Positions 52,365-61,875 of a stretch of 64,000 nucleotides of DNA are shown piece after piece. Below the pieces are notes generated by a model that saw nothing but the letters and a program-made list of their open reading frames with translations, had not been told where the DNA came from and searched no databases. Numbering within the stretch: the first letter of the stretch is position 1; each line of letters begins with the position of its first letter. This stretch comes from Neisseria subflava (lineage in GTDB: Bacteria; Pseudomonadota; Gammaproteobacteria; Burkholderiales; Neisseriaceae), in assembly GCF_005221305.1 (NCBI RefSeq), contig NZ_CP039887.1, positions 310,001 to 374,000 of the forward strand. Direction: 5' to 3'. Position numbers and translations under genes: made by a program.

Positions 52365-53078
52365 TTATTCTTCGTCTTTGTTTTTTTGCGGTTGCAGATT
52401 TTCGTAGATTTCAGGCAGGGCGCGAATCAACAAATCAGGTTTGGTCGCTTTGTCTTGAGAGAGCAAGGTCATGTCGCCGTAGCCGAATGTTACGCCGACG
52501 CTGAAGCAACCGGCCGCTTTGGCGGCAATAATGTCATTTTTAGAGTCGCCCACCATCAGCATATTGGCAACGTCGATGCCCAAAACTTCGGCCGCATGTT
52601 GAAGTGGCAATGGACTGGGTTTTTTCTCGGTCAGGCTGTCGCCGCCAAGAACCAGACTGAAGTAGCCATCGAGATTAAGCTGTTTCAGCAACTCGGCAGC
52701 CAGAATTTCATTTTTGTTGGTAATGACAACCAGAGGAATACCCAAGGACTTGAGCAGGCCGAGGCCGGCTTCGGTTTCAGGGTAGGGGCGGGTAAAGTCG
52801 CTCAAGTGCTCGCGATAATATTGCATAAAGAACACAAAACCTTTTTCCCAGATTTCAGGATCGGCTTCTTTTTCACGATCATTGGTAATGACGCGATGAA
52901 CCAACTTGCTGATGCCGTCGCCGACATAAATTTCAACCGTTTGGGTAGGTAAAACAGGTAAATCCAAGTGTGCGCACATGGCTTGGGCTGCTGCGGCCAA
53001 ATCAGGAACGGAATCACATAAGGTACCGTCCAAATCAAAAGCAACGGCTTGAACGTGTTCTAAAGCAGCAGTGGTCAT
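52365..53078 (-). CDS. gph: Phosphoglycolate phosphatase (HAD family)
   Basis: A 237-residue HAD hydrolase removing phosphate from 2-phosphoglycolate. Motif I is AFDLDGTLCDSV (near 14), motif II is VVITNK (near 118) and motifs III/IV are KKPSPLPL then MLMVGDSKNDIIAAKAAG (near 172). Length and motif spacing match Gph. The start at 53078 (MTTAALEHVQ) has GAAAG upstream; an ATG six codons earlier has no ribosome site. It could be a related HAD phosphatase, but Gph is the best fit. Confidence 0.85.
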   Translation of the reverse strand: MTTAALEHVQAVAFDLDGTLCDSVPDLAAAAQAMCAHLDLPVLPTQTVEIYVGDGISKLVHRVITNDREKEADPEIWEKGFVFFMQYYREHLSDFTRPYPETEAGLGLLKSLGIPLVVITNKNEILAAELLKQLNLDGYFSLVLGGDSLTEKKPSPLPLQHAAEVLGIDVANMLMVGDSKNDIIAAKAAGCFSVGVTFGYGDMTLLSQDKATKPDLLIRALPEIYENLQPQKNKDEE

Positions 53079-53498
53079 TGAGTAACTTTCTGTCATATTA
53101 TTTAAGCGGTTATTCTAACATTATTTGCCTGATTTGCCGATGTTTTGCTGATTCTTTAAGGGATATTTGGTTAAATTGTTAACAATTTTTGCTGGTGTAA
53201 GTCTGTCAACCTGTTTGTAATATGGCAAGAATTTTGTCAACAAAAAGGGTGGTTTGGTAGGCATTAAAAAACAAAGGGTTTGTGTGTGTTTTTGAATGAT
53301 TTGATGAGCATTTATACTAGGCCGTCTGAAAAATTTCCGGCTAGTGTGCCGATATTTTCAGACGGCCTCAAACTAAATTCATATATAAATGAATAGATTT
53401 GCTTTTTATCGACTACATGCTATTACATTTTTGTCCGTTTTTGTATATAGTAACGGGTATGGCTCTCGTCTAATCATATGTATGAAAAGGAAAAATAC
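53079..53498. other. 420-bp gene-free stretch between gph and the NAD-type glutamate dehydrogenase
   Basis: AT-rich. It holds a large hairpin built from two uptake sequences (53319-53332 and 53355-53368) with an inner CGGC/GCCG stem, and probable promoters for the two divergent genes. I see no ORF or known RNA in it. Confidence 0.5.
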
Positions 53499-54764
53499 AT
53501 GTCCGCATCTGCTGTAAAAGAAACGCTGAATCCGTTTGAAATTGCGCAAAAACAAGTGAAAACTGCCTGCGACCGTCTGAATGCCGATCCAGCAGTATTT
53601 GAAATCTTGAAAAAGCCGCAACGTGTTTTGGAAGTCAACTTCCCTGTCAAACTCGACAACGGTACAGTAGAAAACTTCACTGGCTACCGTTCACAACACA
53701 ATAATGCCGTCGGCCCTTACAAAGGCGGCGTGCGTTTCCATCCCAATGTGAATATGGACGAGGTTAAAGCCCTGTCTATCTGGATGACCATCAAATGCTG
53801 CGTGGCAGGTATTCCTTATGGCGGCGGTAAAGGCGGTATTACTTTGGATCCGCGTAACTATTCTGAAGCGGAATTGGAACGTATCGCCCGCGCTTATTCC
53901 GAAGCTATTTCTCCGCTGATCGGCGAGAAAATCGATATTCCTGCCCCTGACGTGAACACCAACGGCAAAATCATGTCTTGGATGGTTGATGCCTATGAAA
54001 ACGTGGTGAAACATTCTGCACCGGGTGTGTTCACCGGTAAACCGGTTGAGTTTGGCGGTTCCTTGGCGCGTACCGAAGCCACCGGTTACGGCGTAAACTT
54101 CGCTGCCGTCCAAGCTTTGGAAAAACTGGGCAAAGACGTGAAGGGTGCTACTTACGCCATTCAAGGTTTCGGTAACGTGGGCTACCACACCGGTTACTAT
54201 GCACATAAAGCTGGTGCGAAAATCGTTGCCGTATCTACTGTTGACGTTGCCATCTACAACGAAAACGGCTTGGATATGGAAGCAATCATCAAAGAATTCC
54301 AAACCAAAGGTTTCATCACCAATGAGGCCGGCTACGGTAAAGAAATCAGCAATGCCGAACTTTTGGCTTTGGATGTGGATGTACTCGCCCCTTGCGCGCT
54401 GGAAAACCAACTGACTTCTGAAAATGCCGGTAAAGTACGCGCGAAAATCGTGGTTGAAGGCGCAAACGGCCCGACCACTCCAGAAGCCGACGTTATTCTG
54501 CGTCAAAACGGCGTATTGGTTGTTCCTGATATTTTGGCAAACTGCGGCGGCGTGGTGGTATCCTATTTTGAATGGGTACAAAACCTGCAAGGCTACTACT
54601 GGGAGTTTGACGAAGTTCAAGAGAAAGAAACCGTTGTCCTGCGCCGTGCGTTCCGCGATATTTGGAACTTGGCTCAAGAATACGATGTCGACCTGCGTAC
54701 CGCTTCCTACATGATGAGTATCCGTCGTGTTGAAAAAGCAATGAAACTGCGCGGCTGGTATTAA
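53499..54764 (+). CDS. NAD-specific glutamate dehydrogenase (GluD/GudB type)
   Basis: A 421-residue hexameric-type enzyme linking glutamate and 2-oxoglutarate. The substrate region GPYKGGVRFHPNVNMDEVKAL (near 73), the catalytic lysine motif IPYGGGKGGI (near 104), the NAD fold AIQGFGNVGYHTGYYAHKAGAK (near 222) and the C-terminal NCGGVVVSYFEWVQN (near 345) are those of the catabolic, NAD-dependent clade. I chose the ATG at 53499 because AAGGA lies ~7 bases upstream; the ORF begins seven codons earlier. A second, NADP-type enzyme is encoded at 61876-63210. Confidence 0.93.
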   Translation: MSASAVKETLNPFEIAQKQVKTACDRLNADPAVFEILKKPQRVLEVNFPVKLDNGTVENFTGYRSQHNNAVGPYKGGVRFHPNVNMDEVKALSIWMTIKCCVAGIPYGGGKGGITLDPRNYSEAELERIARAYSEAISPLIGEKIDIPAPDVNTNGKIMSWMVDAYENVVKHSAPGVFTGKPVEFGGSLARTEATGYGVNFAAVQALEKLGKDVKGATYAIQGFGNVGYHTGYYAHKAGAKIVAVSTVDVAIYNENGLDMEAIIKEFQTKGFITNEAGYGKEISNAELLALDVDVLAPCALENQLTSENAGKVRAKIVVEGANGPTTPEADVILRQNGVLVVPDILANCGGVVVSYFEWVQNLQGYYWEFDEVQEKETVVLRRAFRDIWNLAQEYDVDLRTASYMMSIRRVEKAMKLRGWY

Positions 54765-54786
54765 TCGTTTGACCGATAGCTAAGAG

Positions 54787-54820
54787 TAGGCCGTCTGAAA
54801 CCTGTTTTCAGACGGCCTTA
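54787..54820 (+). terminator. Uptake-sequence terminator after the NAD-type GDH gene
   Basis: TAGGCCGTCTGAAA and its complement around a short loop; T-rich flank after. Confidence 0.75.
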
Positions 54821-54924
54821 ATGTTTTTGATAAGCGCCTTTACAAATTTTTATCCACCTTGATTCCATTTCATTCAAACTCAGCTATAATCCCCTTTTTT
54901 GACCTTTCCAGAAAAGACATAATC

Positions 54925-55740
54925 ATGAACAAAACTTTCAAATTCAGCGCATTGGCTTTGTCTGCTTTGTGGGCACTGACTGCTTGCAACCAAAAAGACA
55001 CTGCCGCTAAAGACGCCCCTGCTGCTTCCGCAGCTTCAAATGCGGCTGCAGATGCTTCTGCCATCGGTTCTACTGCCCAACAAGCCAGCTACGCGATGGG
55101 TGTGGACATCGGCCGTTCATTGAAACAAATGAAAGACCAAGGTACGGAAATCGATTTGAAAGTCTTCACCGAAGCCATGGAAGCCATGTTTGAAGGTAAA
55201 GAAGTCAAAATGACTGAAGCCCAAGCTCAGGAAGTGATGATGAAATTCCTGCAAGAGCAACAAGAAAAAGCCACTGCCAAACGTGCTGAAGATGCCAAAG
55301 TAAACTTGGAAAAAGGCGAGGCGTTCTTGAAAGAAAACGCGACTAAAGAAGGCGTGAAAACCAGCGCTTCCGGTCTGCAATACAAAATCACCAAAGAAGG
55401 CGAAGGCAAAAAACCGACTAAAGACGACATCGTTACCGTTGAATACGAAGGCCGTCTGATTGATGGTACTGTATTTGACAGCAGCAAAAACAGCGGCGGC
55501 CCAGTAAGCTTCCCTGTAAGCCAAGTGATTCCAGGTTGGACTGAAGGTATCCAGCTCTTGAAAGAAGGCGGCGAAGCAACATTCTACATCCCTGCCAAAT
55601 TAGCATATCGTGAAGTTGGTGCCGGCGATAAAATCGGCCCGAACGCTACTTTGGTATTCGACGTGAAACTGGTTAAAGTCGGCGCGCCTGATGCCGCTGC
55701 ACAACAACCTGTACAAGTTGACGTACAAAAAGTTCAATAA
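54925..55740 (+). CDS. FKBP-type peptidyl-prolyl isomerase lipoprotein (Mip/FkpA-like)
   Basis: A 271-residue lipoprotein: ALWALTACNQ gives the lipobox (cysteine at 21). After an Ala-rich linker comes the helical dimerisation domain (QASYAMGVDIGRSLKQMK, VMMKFLQEQQEKATAKRAEDAK) and then the FKBP domain with VTVEYEGRLIDGTVFDSS, SFPVSQVIPGWTEGIQLLKEGGEATFYIPAKLAYRE and a closing LVFDVKLVKV. This is the layout of neisserial Mip, a surface chaperone. I chose the ATG at 54925; the longer ORF adds a non-signal stretch. A purine synthesis gene follows after a terminator. Confidence 0.92.
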   Translation: MNKTFKFSALALSALWALTACNQKDTAAKDAPAASAASNAAADASAIGSTAQQASYAMGVDIGRSLKQMKDQGTEIDLKVFTEAMEAMFEGKEVKMTEAQAQEVMMKFLQEQQEKATAKRAEDAKVNLEKGEAFLKENATKEGVKTSASGLQYKITKEGEGKKPTKDDIVTVEYEGRLIDGTVFDSSKNSGGPVSFPVSQVIPGWTEGIQLLKEGGEATFYIPAKLAYREVGAGDKIGPNATLVFDVKLVKVGAPDAAAQQPVQVDVQKVQ

Positions 55741-55775
55741 TCCGAATCAAGGCTTACGCCCTTAAACAACGGATA

Positions 55776-55812
55776 AAAGGCCGTCTGAAAAATTCCGTTT
55801 CAGACGGCCTTT
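55776..55812 (+). terminator. Uptake-sequence terminator after the FKBP gene
   Basis: AAAGGCCGTCTGAAA and its complement around AATTCCG, then TTTGTT. Confidence 0.85.
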
Positions 55813-55836
55813 GTTCCAAACAAACAAGGAATTATG

Positions 55837-56463
55837 ATGAAAAATATCGTCATCCTTATTTCCGGACGCGGCAGCAATATGCAGGCGATTGTGAATGCCG
55901 ACATTCCCGATGCCAACATTGCAGCCGTATTGAGCAACAGCGAGACCGCTGCCGGATTGGCATGGGCGGCAGAGCGCGGTATTGCCACTGACAGTTTGAA
56001 CCATAAAAACTTCGACTCGCGTTTAGCATTTGATCAGGCCATGATGGAAAAAATCGATGCCTATCAGCCTGATTTGGTTGTATTGGCGGGCTTTATGCGC
56101 ATTTTGACTCCGGAATTCTGCGCCCATTATGAAAACCGCCTGATCAATATCCATCCGTCCATCCTGCCTTCTTTCACCGGCTTGCATACCCACGAACGCG
56201 CATTGGAAGCAGGTTGCCGAGTGGCAGGCTGCACCATCCATTTCGTGACGCCCGAGCTGGATTGCGGCCCAATTATTTCACAAGGCATTGTTCCTATTTT
56301 GGACGGAGATACTGCTGACGACGTTGCCGCACGCGTGTTGACGGTTGAACACCAGCTTTTTCCGCAAGCCGTTGCTGATTTCGTTGCAGGCCGTCTGAAA
56401 ATCGAAGGCAACCGCGTTTTGAATGCACAACGCAATGCCGCCGGTCAAAGCCTGTTGGCTTAA
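55837..56463 (+). CDS. purN: Phosphoribosylglycinamide formyltransferase
   Basis: A 208-residue enzyme of purine synthesis transferring formyl from 10-formyl-THF to GAR. It has KNIVILISGRGSNMQAI (near 2), the catalytic Asn-His block (RLINIHPSILPSFTGLHTHERAL, near 105) and the Asp in VTPELDCGPIISQ (near 135). Two ATGs are adjacent; the second follows an AAGGAATT site at better spacing. The 3' part contains one in-frame uptake sequence. It is followed by the DUF3108 gene 30 bases on. Confidence 0.95.
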   Translation: MKNIVILISGRGSNMQAIVNADIPDANIAAVLSNSETAAGLAWAAERGIATDSLNHKNFDSRLAFDQAMMEKIDAYQPDLVVLAGFMRILTPEFCAHYENRLINIHPSILPSFTGLHTHERALEAGCRVAGCTIHFVTPELDCGPIISQGIVPILDGDTADDVAARVLTVEHQLFPQAVADFVAGRLKIEGNRVLNAQRNAAGQSLLA

Positions 56464-56493
56464 TTAAAACACCATACACACAAGGAAAACATC

Positions 56494-57162
56494 ATGAATC
56501 CGATTAAAACAACCTTATTGACACTTTCCCTGCTCACTGCCTCCATCGGTGCACAAGCCGCTGAATTGCCGCAATCCGCCGTTTTGCAATACTCAGGCAG
56601 CTACGGTATTCCTGCAACCATGACCTTCACCCGCAGCGGCAGCCAATACAAAATCGTCTCTACCATCAAAGTACCGCTTTACAATATCCGCTTTGAATCC
56701 GGCGGCAGCATCGACGGCACAACCTTGAATCCGTCTTACTACAAAGATGTACGCGGCGGTAAATTATATGCTGAGGCCAAATTCTCCGGCGGCAACATCA
56801 CTTACGGTAAAGCAGGTGATTTGAAAACCGAAAAGTCCGGCCCGGCCATGGACTTGTTTACTTTGGCATGGCAACTGGCCGCCAATGACGTGCGCCTGCC
56901 GTCAGGTTTGAAAATTACCAACGGTAAAAAACTGTACACCGTCGGCAGCATGAACAAAATCGGTAGCGAAAGCTATAAACTGAACGGTGGTACAACGCCT
57001 GTGAGCAAATATCGCGTCCGCCGTGGCGACGATACCGTTACTTACTCTTTTGCTTCCGATATCGACAATATCCCTGCGCAAATCAGCTATACCGATGACG
57101 GCAAAACCTACAACCTGAAACTGACTTCCGTCAAAATCAACGGTAAAGTAGTGAAACCGTAA
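56494..57162 (+). CDS. DUF3108 periplasmic protein
   Basis: A 222-residue secreted protein: signal peptide LLTLSLLTASIGAQAAEL, then a beta-rich domain with SAVLQYSGSYGIPATMTFTRSG, YNIRFESGGSIDGTTLNPSYYKDVRGGK and SGPAMDLFTLAWQLA. The pattern is that of DUF3108 envelope proteins. Family function is unknown, and I see no catalytic motif. It follows purN with a 30-bp gap and an AAGGAAAAC ribosome site, so co-transcription with purN is likely. Confidence 0.78.
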   Translation: MNPIKTTLLTLSLLTASIGAQAAELPQSAVLQYSGSYGIPATMTFTRSGSQYKIVSTIKVPLYNIRFESGGSIDGTTLNPSYYKDVRGGKLYAEAKFSGGNITYGKAGDLKTEKSGPAMDLFTLAWQLAANDVRLPSGLKITNGKKLYTVGSMNKIGSESYKLNGGTTPVSKYRVRRGDDTVTYSFASDIDNIPAQISYTDDGKTYNLKLTSVKINGKVVKP

Positions 57163-57182
57163 TCTTTATTTGCTCAAACAAG

Positions 57183-57213
57183 AAGGCCGTCTGAAAAGTT
57201 TTCAGACGGCCTT
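57183..57213. terminator. Bidirectional uptake-sequence terminator (DUF3108 gene / rng)
   Basis: AAGGCCGTCTGAAAA and its complement around a single base; it separates two convergent genes, with T-rich flanks on both sides. Confidence 0.85.
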
Positions 57214-57219
57214 TTATTT

Positions 57220-58713
57220 TTACAGCAACACAATATCGTATTGTTCCTGCGTGTAGGCGGTTTCGACTGCCAGCGAAATCGGTTTGCCGATAAAGTCTAT
57301 CAACATTGCCAGCGATTGCGATTCTTCGTCTAGGAACAAGTCGATGACATTCGGAGCGGCCAAAATACGGAAGGCTTGGACATCGTAGCGGCGCGCTTCG
57401 CGGACGATTTCGCGTTGGATTTCGTAGCACACGGTTTGCGGCGTTTTCAGACGGCCCCGGCCTTGGCAGGAAGGGCAGGGTTCGCAGAGGATTTGGCTTA
57501 AGTTTTCACGCGAGCGTTTGCGGGTCAGTTCAACAAGGCCCAGGCTGGTAAAGCCGTTGAGGGTGACGCGGGTGCGGTCGAAACTCAGGGCTTTGGCAAG
57601 CTCTTGCAGGACTGCTTCGCGGTGGACTTCCTGCGCCATATCGATGAAGTCGATGATGATGATGCCGCCGAGATTGCGCAGGCGAAGTTCGCGGGCGATG
57701 GTGTGGCAGGCTTCGAGGTTGGTGCGGAAGATGGTTTCATCAAAATTGCGCGCGCCGACAAAGCCGCCGGTGTTGACATCGATGGTAGTCATGGCTTCGG
57801 TGGACTCTATGATGAGGTAGCTGCCGAAGTTGAGGTTGACGCGCGGTTGCAGGGCGCGGGCGATTTCCTGCTCGATGTTGTGGGTTTCAAATAGGGGGCG
57901 TTCGCCTTTAAACAATTCGATCCTGCCCAATGCACCTTGAACGTATTGTTCGGCAAACTGGGTCATGCGGCGGTGGTTTTCTGTCGAGTCGACCAGGATT
58001 TTGTGCGTATCGAGGCTGAACATATCGCGCAATACGCGCAGGCTCAAAGGCAAATCTTGATAGAGGAGGGTTTCGGGCGGCTGAATTTTTGCCTGTTTTT
58101 GAATGTGTTCCCACACTTTGGTCAGATAGTTGATGTCTGATTGCAGTTGGTCATCGGAAGCGTTTTCAGCGTTGGTGCGGATGATGTAGCCGTGGCAGGC
58201 GTTTTCGGGCAGCAGGTTGTTGAGGCGCTCCCTCAAACTGCTGCGTTCGGCATCGTCTTCAATGCGTTGAGAAATGCCGATGTGGTCTTCTTGCGGAAGA
58301 TGGACGAGGAAACGGCCGGCCAGTGAGATTTGGGTGGACAGGCGCGCGCCTTTGGTGTTGATGGGGTCTTTGATGACCTGAACCAAGACAGACTGGCCTT
58401 CAAAGAGCATGTGTTCGATGCGTTGGGTTTCGTCCGGATTGCGGCGTTGTTCGAGGACATCGACGATATGTAAAAACGCGGCACGTTCCAAGCCGATATC
58501 GATGAATGCGCTTTGCATGCCGGGAAGGACGCGTTTGACAACGCCCAAATAAATATTGCCGACCAAGCTGTGGCCGCTGTTGCGCTCGATGTGCAGCTCG
58601 CAGATATTGTTCTCTTCTAAAACGGCTACACGTGTTTCTTGCGGCGTAATATTGACGAGGACGGTTTCGGATGGACGCACGGCGTCCTTGGGGATGGGAA
58701 TTCCTGAAAGCAT
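57220..58713 (-). CDS. rng: Ribonuclease G
   Basis: A 497-residue RNase E/G-family endonuclease. The S1 domain (SLVGNIYLGVVKRVLPGMQSAFIDIG, near 40) is followed by the catalytic region with IESTEAMTTIDVNTG (near 295, first Asp) and GGIIIIDFIDM (second Asp, near 340). The zinc-link cysteines appear in CEPCPSCQGRGRL (near 420). There is no long C-terminal scaffold, so RNase G rather than RNase E. The ATG at 58713 gives MLSGIPIPKDAVRP; the 24-codon extension upstream is not conserved. Confidence 0.95.
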   Translation of the reverse strand: MLSGIPIPKDAVRPSETVLVNITPQETRVAVLEENNICELHIERNSGHSLVGNIYLGVVKRVLPGMQSAFIDIGLERAAFLHIVDVLEQRRNPDETQRIEHMLFEGQSVLVQVIKDPINTKGARLSTQISLAGRFLVHLPQEDHIGISQRIEDDAERSSLRERLNNLLPENACHGYIIRTNAENASDDQLQSDINYLTKVWEHIQKQAKIQPPETLLYQDLPLSLRVLRDMFSLDTHKILVDSTENHRRMTQFAEQYVQGALGRIELFKGERPLFETHNIEQEIARALQPRVNLNFGSYLIIESTEAMTTIDVNTGGFVGARNFDETIFRTNLEACHTIARELRLRNLGGIIIIDFIDMAQEVHREAVLQELAKALSFDRTRVTLNGFTSLGLVELTRKRSRENLSQILCEPCPSCQGRGRLKTPQTVCYEIQREIVREARRYDVQAFRILAAPNVIDLFLDEESQSLAMLIDFIGKPISLAVETAYTQEQYDIVLL

Positions 58714-58950
58714 GGGGATACCTGATTTTGAATAGAAAAACTTTTGCGATGTGTTCTTCTCCACAAAACAAATGGCAAAAGTCATTCTGCGAAAGCGCTT
58801 ATCATACTTTAATTATGGTTTTTCCGCATCTGCACAAATGTTTATGGCCAAGAGGCCGTCTGAATGTTTTTTACAACCGTACGGCGGGAATACTTGTAAA
58901 ATAACACCTATGCCCATATAGTCATGAACATTGGTATTTTGGAAGAAATC

Positions 58951-59208
58951 ATGCAAACCGTTACTGTTTATACCGGTCCATATTGCCCGTACTGCACCAT
59001 GGCGAAAAGGCTGTTGCAGGCGGTGGGTGTGAAAGAAATCAACGAAATCCGCATCGATAGCAATCCGGAAGTTTTTGCCGAAATGCAGCAGCTTTCCGGT
59101 CAGCGCAGCGTGCCGCAGATTTTTATCGGCGACACTCATGTCGGTGGCTTTACCGATTTGTACCGCTTGCAGCAGGAAGGCAAGTTGGACGAATTACTGA
59201 ATCCTTAA
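58951..59208 (+). CDS. grxC: Glutaredoxin 3
   Basis: An 85-residue thiol-disulfide oxidoreductase with the active-site motif CPYC (TGPYCPYCTMAKRLL, near 12), the cis-proline block VPQIFIGD (near 54) and GGFTDLYRLQQEGKLDELL at the end. GGAAG lies before the ATG at 58951; nine upstream codons in the ORF are unlikely to be used. It is followed by secB 21 bases on, the same neighbour as in E. coli. Confidence 0.95.
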   Translation: MQTVTVYTGPYCPYCTMAKRLLQAVGVKEINEIRIDSNPEVFAEMQQLSGQRSVPQIFIGDTHVGGFTDLYRLQQEGKLDELLNP

Positions 59209-59229
59209 CCCTTAACTTAGGAAAATAAA

Positions 59230-59664
59230 ATGAGCGAAGAATTGCAACCCGTATTCAGCGTTGAGCGTCTGTATGTAAAAGACTTGTCTTTGGAAGTGCC
59301 TCACGCACCACAAATCTTCTTGGAACAAGGCGAGCCTGAAGTGGATATGCGCGTTTCTACCGGCAGCACCAAACTGGAAGACGGCTTCTACAGCGTTGAC
59401 GTTACCGTGACCGTGACTGCCAAACTGAACGAAGAGCGCACCATGTTCTTGAACGAAGTAACCCAAAGCGGCATCTTCCGTCTGGAAAACATTCCTGAAG
59501 AAGACGTACAACTGCTGCTGGGCGTTGCTTGTCCAAACATCCTGTTCCCTTACGCACGCGAAGCCATTTCCAACAGCGTAACCCGCGCCGGCTTCCCACC
59601 TGTACTGCTTGCTCCGATCAACTTCGAAGCAATCTACGAAGAACAACAGGGAGCTAACGCTTAA
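59230..59664 (+). CDS. secB: Protein-export chaperone SecB
   Basis: A 144-residue homotetramer-forming chaperone that delivers precursors to SecA. It has FSVERLYVKDLSLEVPHAP (near 10), FYSVDVTVTVTAKL (near 53) and the closing CPNILFPYAREAISNSVTRAGFPPVLLAPINFEA (near 98-132). AGGAAAATAAA precedes the ATG. It lies after grxC in a probable two-gene unit. Confidence 0.96.
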   Translation: MSEELQPVFSVERLYVKDLSLEVPHAPQIFLEQGEPEVDMRVSTGSTKLEDGFYSVDVTVTVTAKLNEERTMFLNEVTQSGIFRLENIPEEDVQLLLGVACPNILFPYAREAISNSVTRAGFPPVLLAPINFEAIYEEQQGANA

Positions 59665-59682
59665 TCGCGTTATACCTAAATT

Positions 59683-59716
59683 AAGGCCGTCTGAAACATT
59701 ACGTTCAGACGGCCTT
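59683..59716 (+). terminator. Uptake-sequence terminator after secB
   Basis: AAGGCCGTCTGAA and its complement around an 8-base loop, then TTTTTG. Confidence 0.8.
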
Positions 59717-59764
59717 TTTGTTTTCGGATAAAATACAGCAAACTTTCAATCAGCTGCCTTTAAG

Positions 59765-61804
59765 ATGACGCCCGAAACCCAAAAACAGCTCAAAATCACC
59801 GATGTTTCCGCCAAGAAGCTCGAAAAACTCAACCTCCATACCGCATGGGATTTGGTGTTGCACCTGCCGTTGCGTTATGAGGACGAGACGCACATCATGC
59901 CGATTAAGGATGCGCCGATCGGTGTGCCGTGTCAGGTTGAGGGCGAAGTTATCCATCAGGAAGTAACGTTCAAACCGCGCAAGCAGCTGATTGTCCAAAT
60001 CGCCGACGGTTCCGGTAGTGTCCTTTTTCTGCGCTTCATCCACTTTTACGCCAGCCATCAGAAACAGATGGCGGCCGGCAAACGCATCCGCGCCGTGGGC
60101 GAAATCAAACACGGGTTTTACGGCGACGAGATGATTCATCCCAAAATCCGTGATGCCGAGAGCAGCGGTTTGGCGGAAAGCCTCACGCCCGTCTATCCGA
60201 CCGTAAACGGCTTGAACCAGCCCACTTTGCGCCGCATCATTCAAACGGCGTTGGACGTTACGCCGCTGCACGACACGCTCCCCGATGCCTTATTGGGTCG
60301 TCTGAAACTGCCGCACCTCGCCGAAAGCCTGCGCCTTTTGCATTCGCCGCCGCCGAGTTTCACCATCCACCAGCTTTCCGACGGCGCGCTTCCCGCATGG
60401 CAGCGGCTCAAATTCGACGAACTTTTGGCGCAACAGTTGTCCATGCGGCTGGCGCGACAGAAGCGTGTCAGCGGCACGGCGGCGGCATTGGGCGGCGACG
60501 GCACGCTGACCCAAGCCCTGCGCCACGCCTTGCCGTTTGCCCTGACCGATGCCCAAGAACGAGTCGTGTCCGAAATCCGCCGCGACATGGCGCAAACCCA
60601 TCCTATGCACCGCCTGCTGCAAGGCGATGTCGGCAGCGGCAAAACCATTGTTGCTGCCTTGTCTGCTTTGAATGCCATTGAATCCGGTGCGCAGGTGGCT
60701 GTAATGGCGCCGACCGAAATCCTTGCCGAACAGCATTTCATCAAGTTCAAACAATGGCTCGAACCTTTAGGACTCGAAGTCGTCTGGCTTTCCGGCAGCC
60801 AGCGCAAAAAAGCCAAAGACGAAGCCAAAGCCAAACTCGCCGACGGCACCGTCAAAATCGCCGTCGGTACGCACGCCCTGTTTTCAGACGACGTCGAGTT
60901 TCAAAATTTAGGCTTGGTGATTGTGGACGAACAACACCGCTTCGGCGTCGCCCAACGCTTCGCCCTCAAAAACAAAGGGCGCGACGTCCACCAGCTGATG
61001 ATGTCCGCCACGCCCATTCCGCGTACGCTTGCCATGAGTTTTTTCGCCGACTTAGACGTGTCTGTTATCGACGAATTGCCGCCCGGGCGCACCCCGATTA
61101 AGACTCGCCTCGTCAACAACGTCCGCCGCGCCGAAGTCGAAGGCTTCGTCCTCAACATCTGCCGCAAAGGGCAGCAGGCATACTGGGTCTGCCCGCTGAT
61201 TGAAGAAAGCGAAACCCTGCAACTGCAAACCGCTACCAAAACCCTCGAGCAGCTTCAGGCGGCATTGCCCGAACTCAACATCGGCTTGGTACACGGGCGC
61301 ATGAAAGCCGCTGAAAAAGCCGAAGTCATGGCGGAGTTTGCCGCAGGCCGTCTGAACGTCTTGGTTGCCACCACCGTTATCGAAGTCGGCGTAGATGTGC
61401 CCAACGCCGCCCTGATGGTGATCGAACACGCCGAGCGCATGGGCTTGGCGCAGCTGCACCAATTACGCGGGCGGGTAGGGCGCGGCGCGGCGGAAAGCGT
61501 GTGCGTCCTCCTGTTTGCCGAACCCTTGAGCGAACTCGCCAAAGCGCGGCTGAAAGTCATCTACGAACACACCGACGGCTTCGAAATCGCCCGCCAAGAC
61601 CTCAACATCCGCGGCCCCGGCGAATTTCTCGGCGCACGCCAAAGCGGCGTCCCCATGCTGCGTTTCGCCAACCTCGAAGAAGACCTGCACCTCTTGGAAC
61701 AGGCGCGCGAAATCGCCCCCTTGTTGATTGAGCAAAACCCCGAAATCGTCGAAGCGCATCTGGCAAGGTGGCTTGCCAGCAGGGAAGGGTATTTGGGTGT
61801 ATAA
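59765..61804 (+). CDS. recG: ATP-dependent DNA helicase RecG
   Basis: A 679-residue branch-migration helicase. The N-terminal wedge domain (LNLHTAWDLVLHLPLRYED, IVQIADGSGSVLFLRF) precedes the helicase core: Walker A LLQGDVGSGKTIVAALSAL (near 283), motif Ia MAPTEILAEQH, motif II LVIVDEQHRFGVAQR (near 385), motif III MMSATPIPRTLA and the RecG-specific QLRGRVGRG and GPGEFLGARQSG blocks near 565-625. The sequence is richer in GC than average here. In enterics recG follows spoT; here they are 8 kb apart on the same strand. Confidence 0.96.
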   Translation: MTPETQKQLKITDVSAKKLEKLNLHTAWDLVLHLPLRYEDETHIMPIKDAPIGVPCQVEGEVIHQEVTFKPRKQLIVQIADGSGSVLFLRFIHFYASHQKQMAAGKRIRAVGEIKHGFYGDEMIHPKIRDAESSGLAESLTPVYPTVNGLNQPTLRRIIQTALDVTPLHDTLPDALLGRLKLPHLAESLRLLHSPPPSFTIHQLSDGALPAWQRLKFDELLAQQLSMRLARQKRVSGTAAALGGDGTLTQALRHALPFALTDAQERVVSEIRRDMAQTHPMHRLLQGDVGSGKTIVAALSALNAIESGAQVAVMAPTEILAEQHFIKFKQWLEPLGLEVVWLSGSQRKKAKDEAKAKLADGTVKIAVGTHALFSDDVEFQNLGLVIVDEQHRFGVAQRFALKNKGRDVHQLMMSATPIPRTLAMSFFADLDVSVIDELPPGRTPIKTRLVNNVRRAEVEGFVLNICRKGQQAYWVCPLIEESETLQLQTATKTLEQLQAALPELNIGLVHGRMKAAEKAEVMAEFAAGRLNVLVATTVIEVGVDVPNAALMVIEHAERMGLAQLHQLRGRVGRGAAESVCVLLFAEPLSELAKARLKVIYEHTDGFEIARQDLNIRGPGEFLGARQSGVPMLRFANLEEDLHLLEQAREIAPLLIEQNPEIVEAHLARWLASREGYLGV

Positions 61805-61823
61805 AATTTGCTTTATAAAGAAA

Positions 61824-61853
61824 AAGGCCGTCTGAAATATTTCAGACGGCCTT
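61824..61853. terminator. Uptake-sequence terminator between recG and gdhA
   Basis: A perfect 30-bp palindrome made of two AAGGCCGTCTGAAAT-type arms with no loop spacer; it serves two convergent genes. Confidence 0.8.
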
Positions 61854-61875
61854 ATGATTTGTGTTGATGCGGTTT

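Noticed and set aside
53691..54677. 328-codon open frame opposite the NAD-type glutamate dehydrogenase
   Set aside because: Antisense to a complete, well-recognised enzyme gene.
2171..61853. Dozens of repeated GCCGTCTGAA units considered as a CRISPR array or tandem repeat
   Set aside because: They are scattered singly or as inverted pairs between genes with no regular spacing, and match the neisserial DNA uptake sequence.
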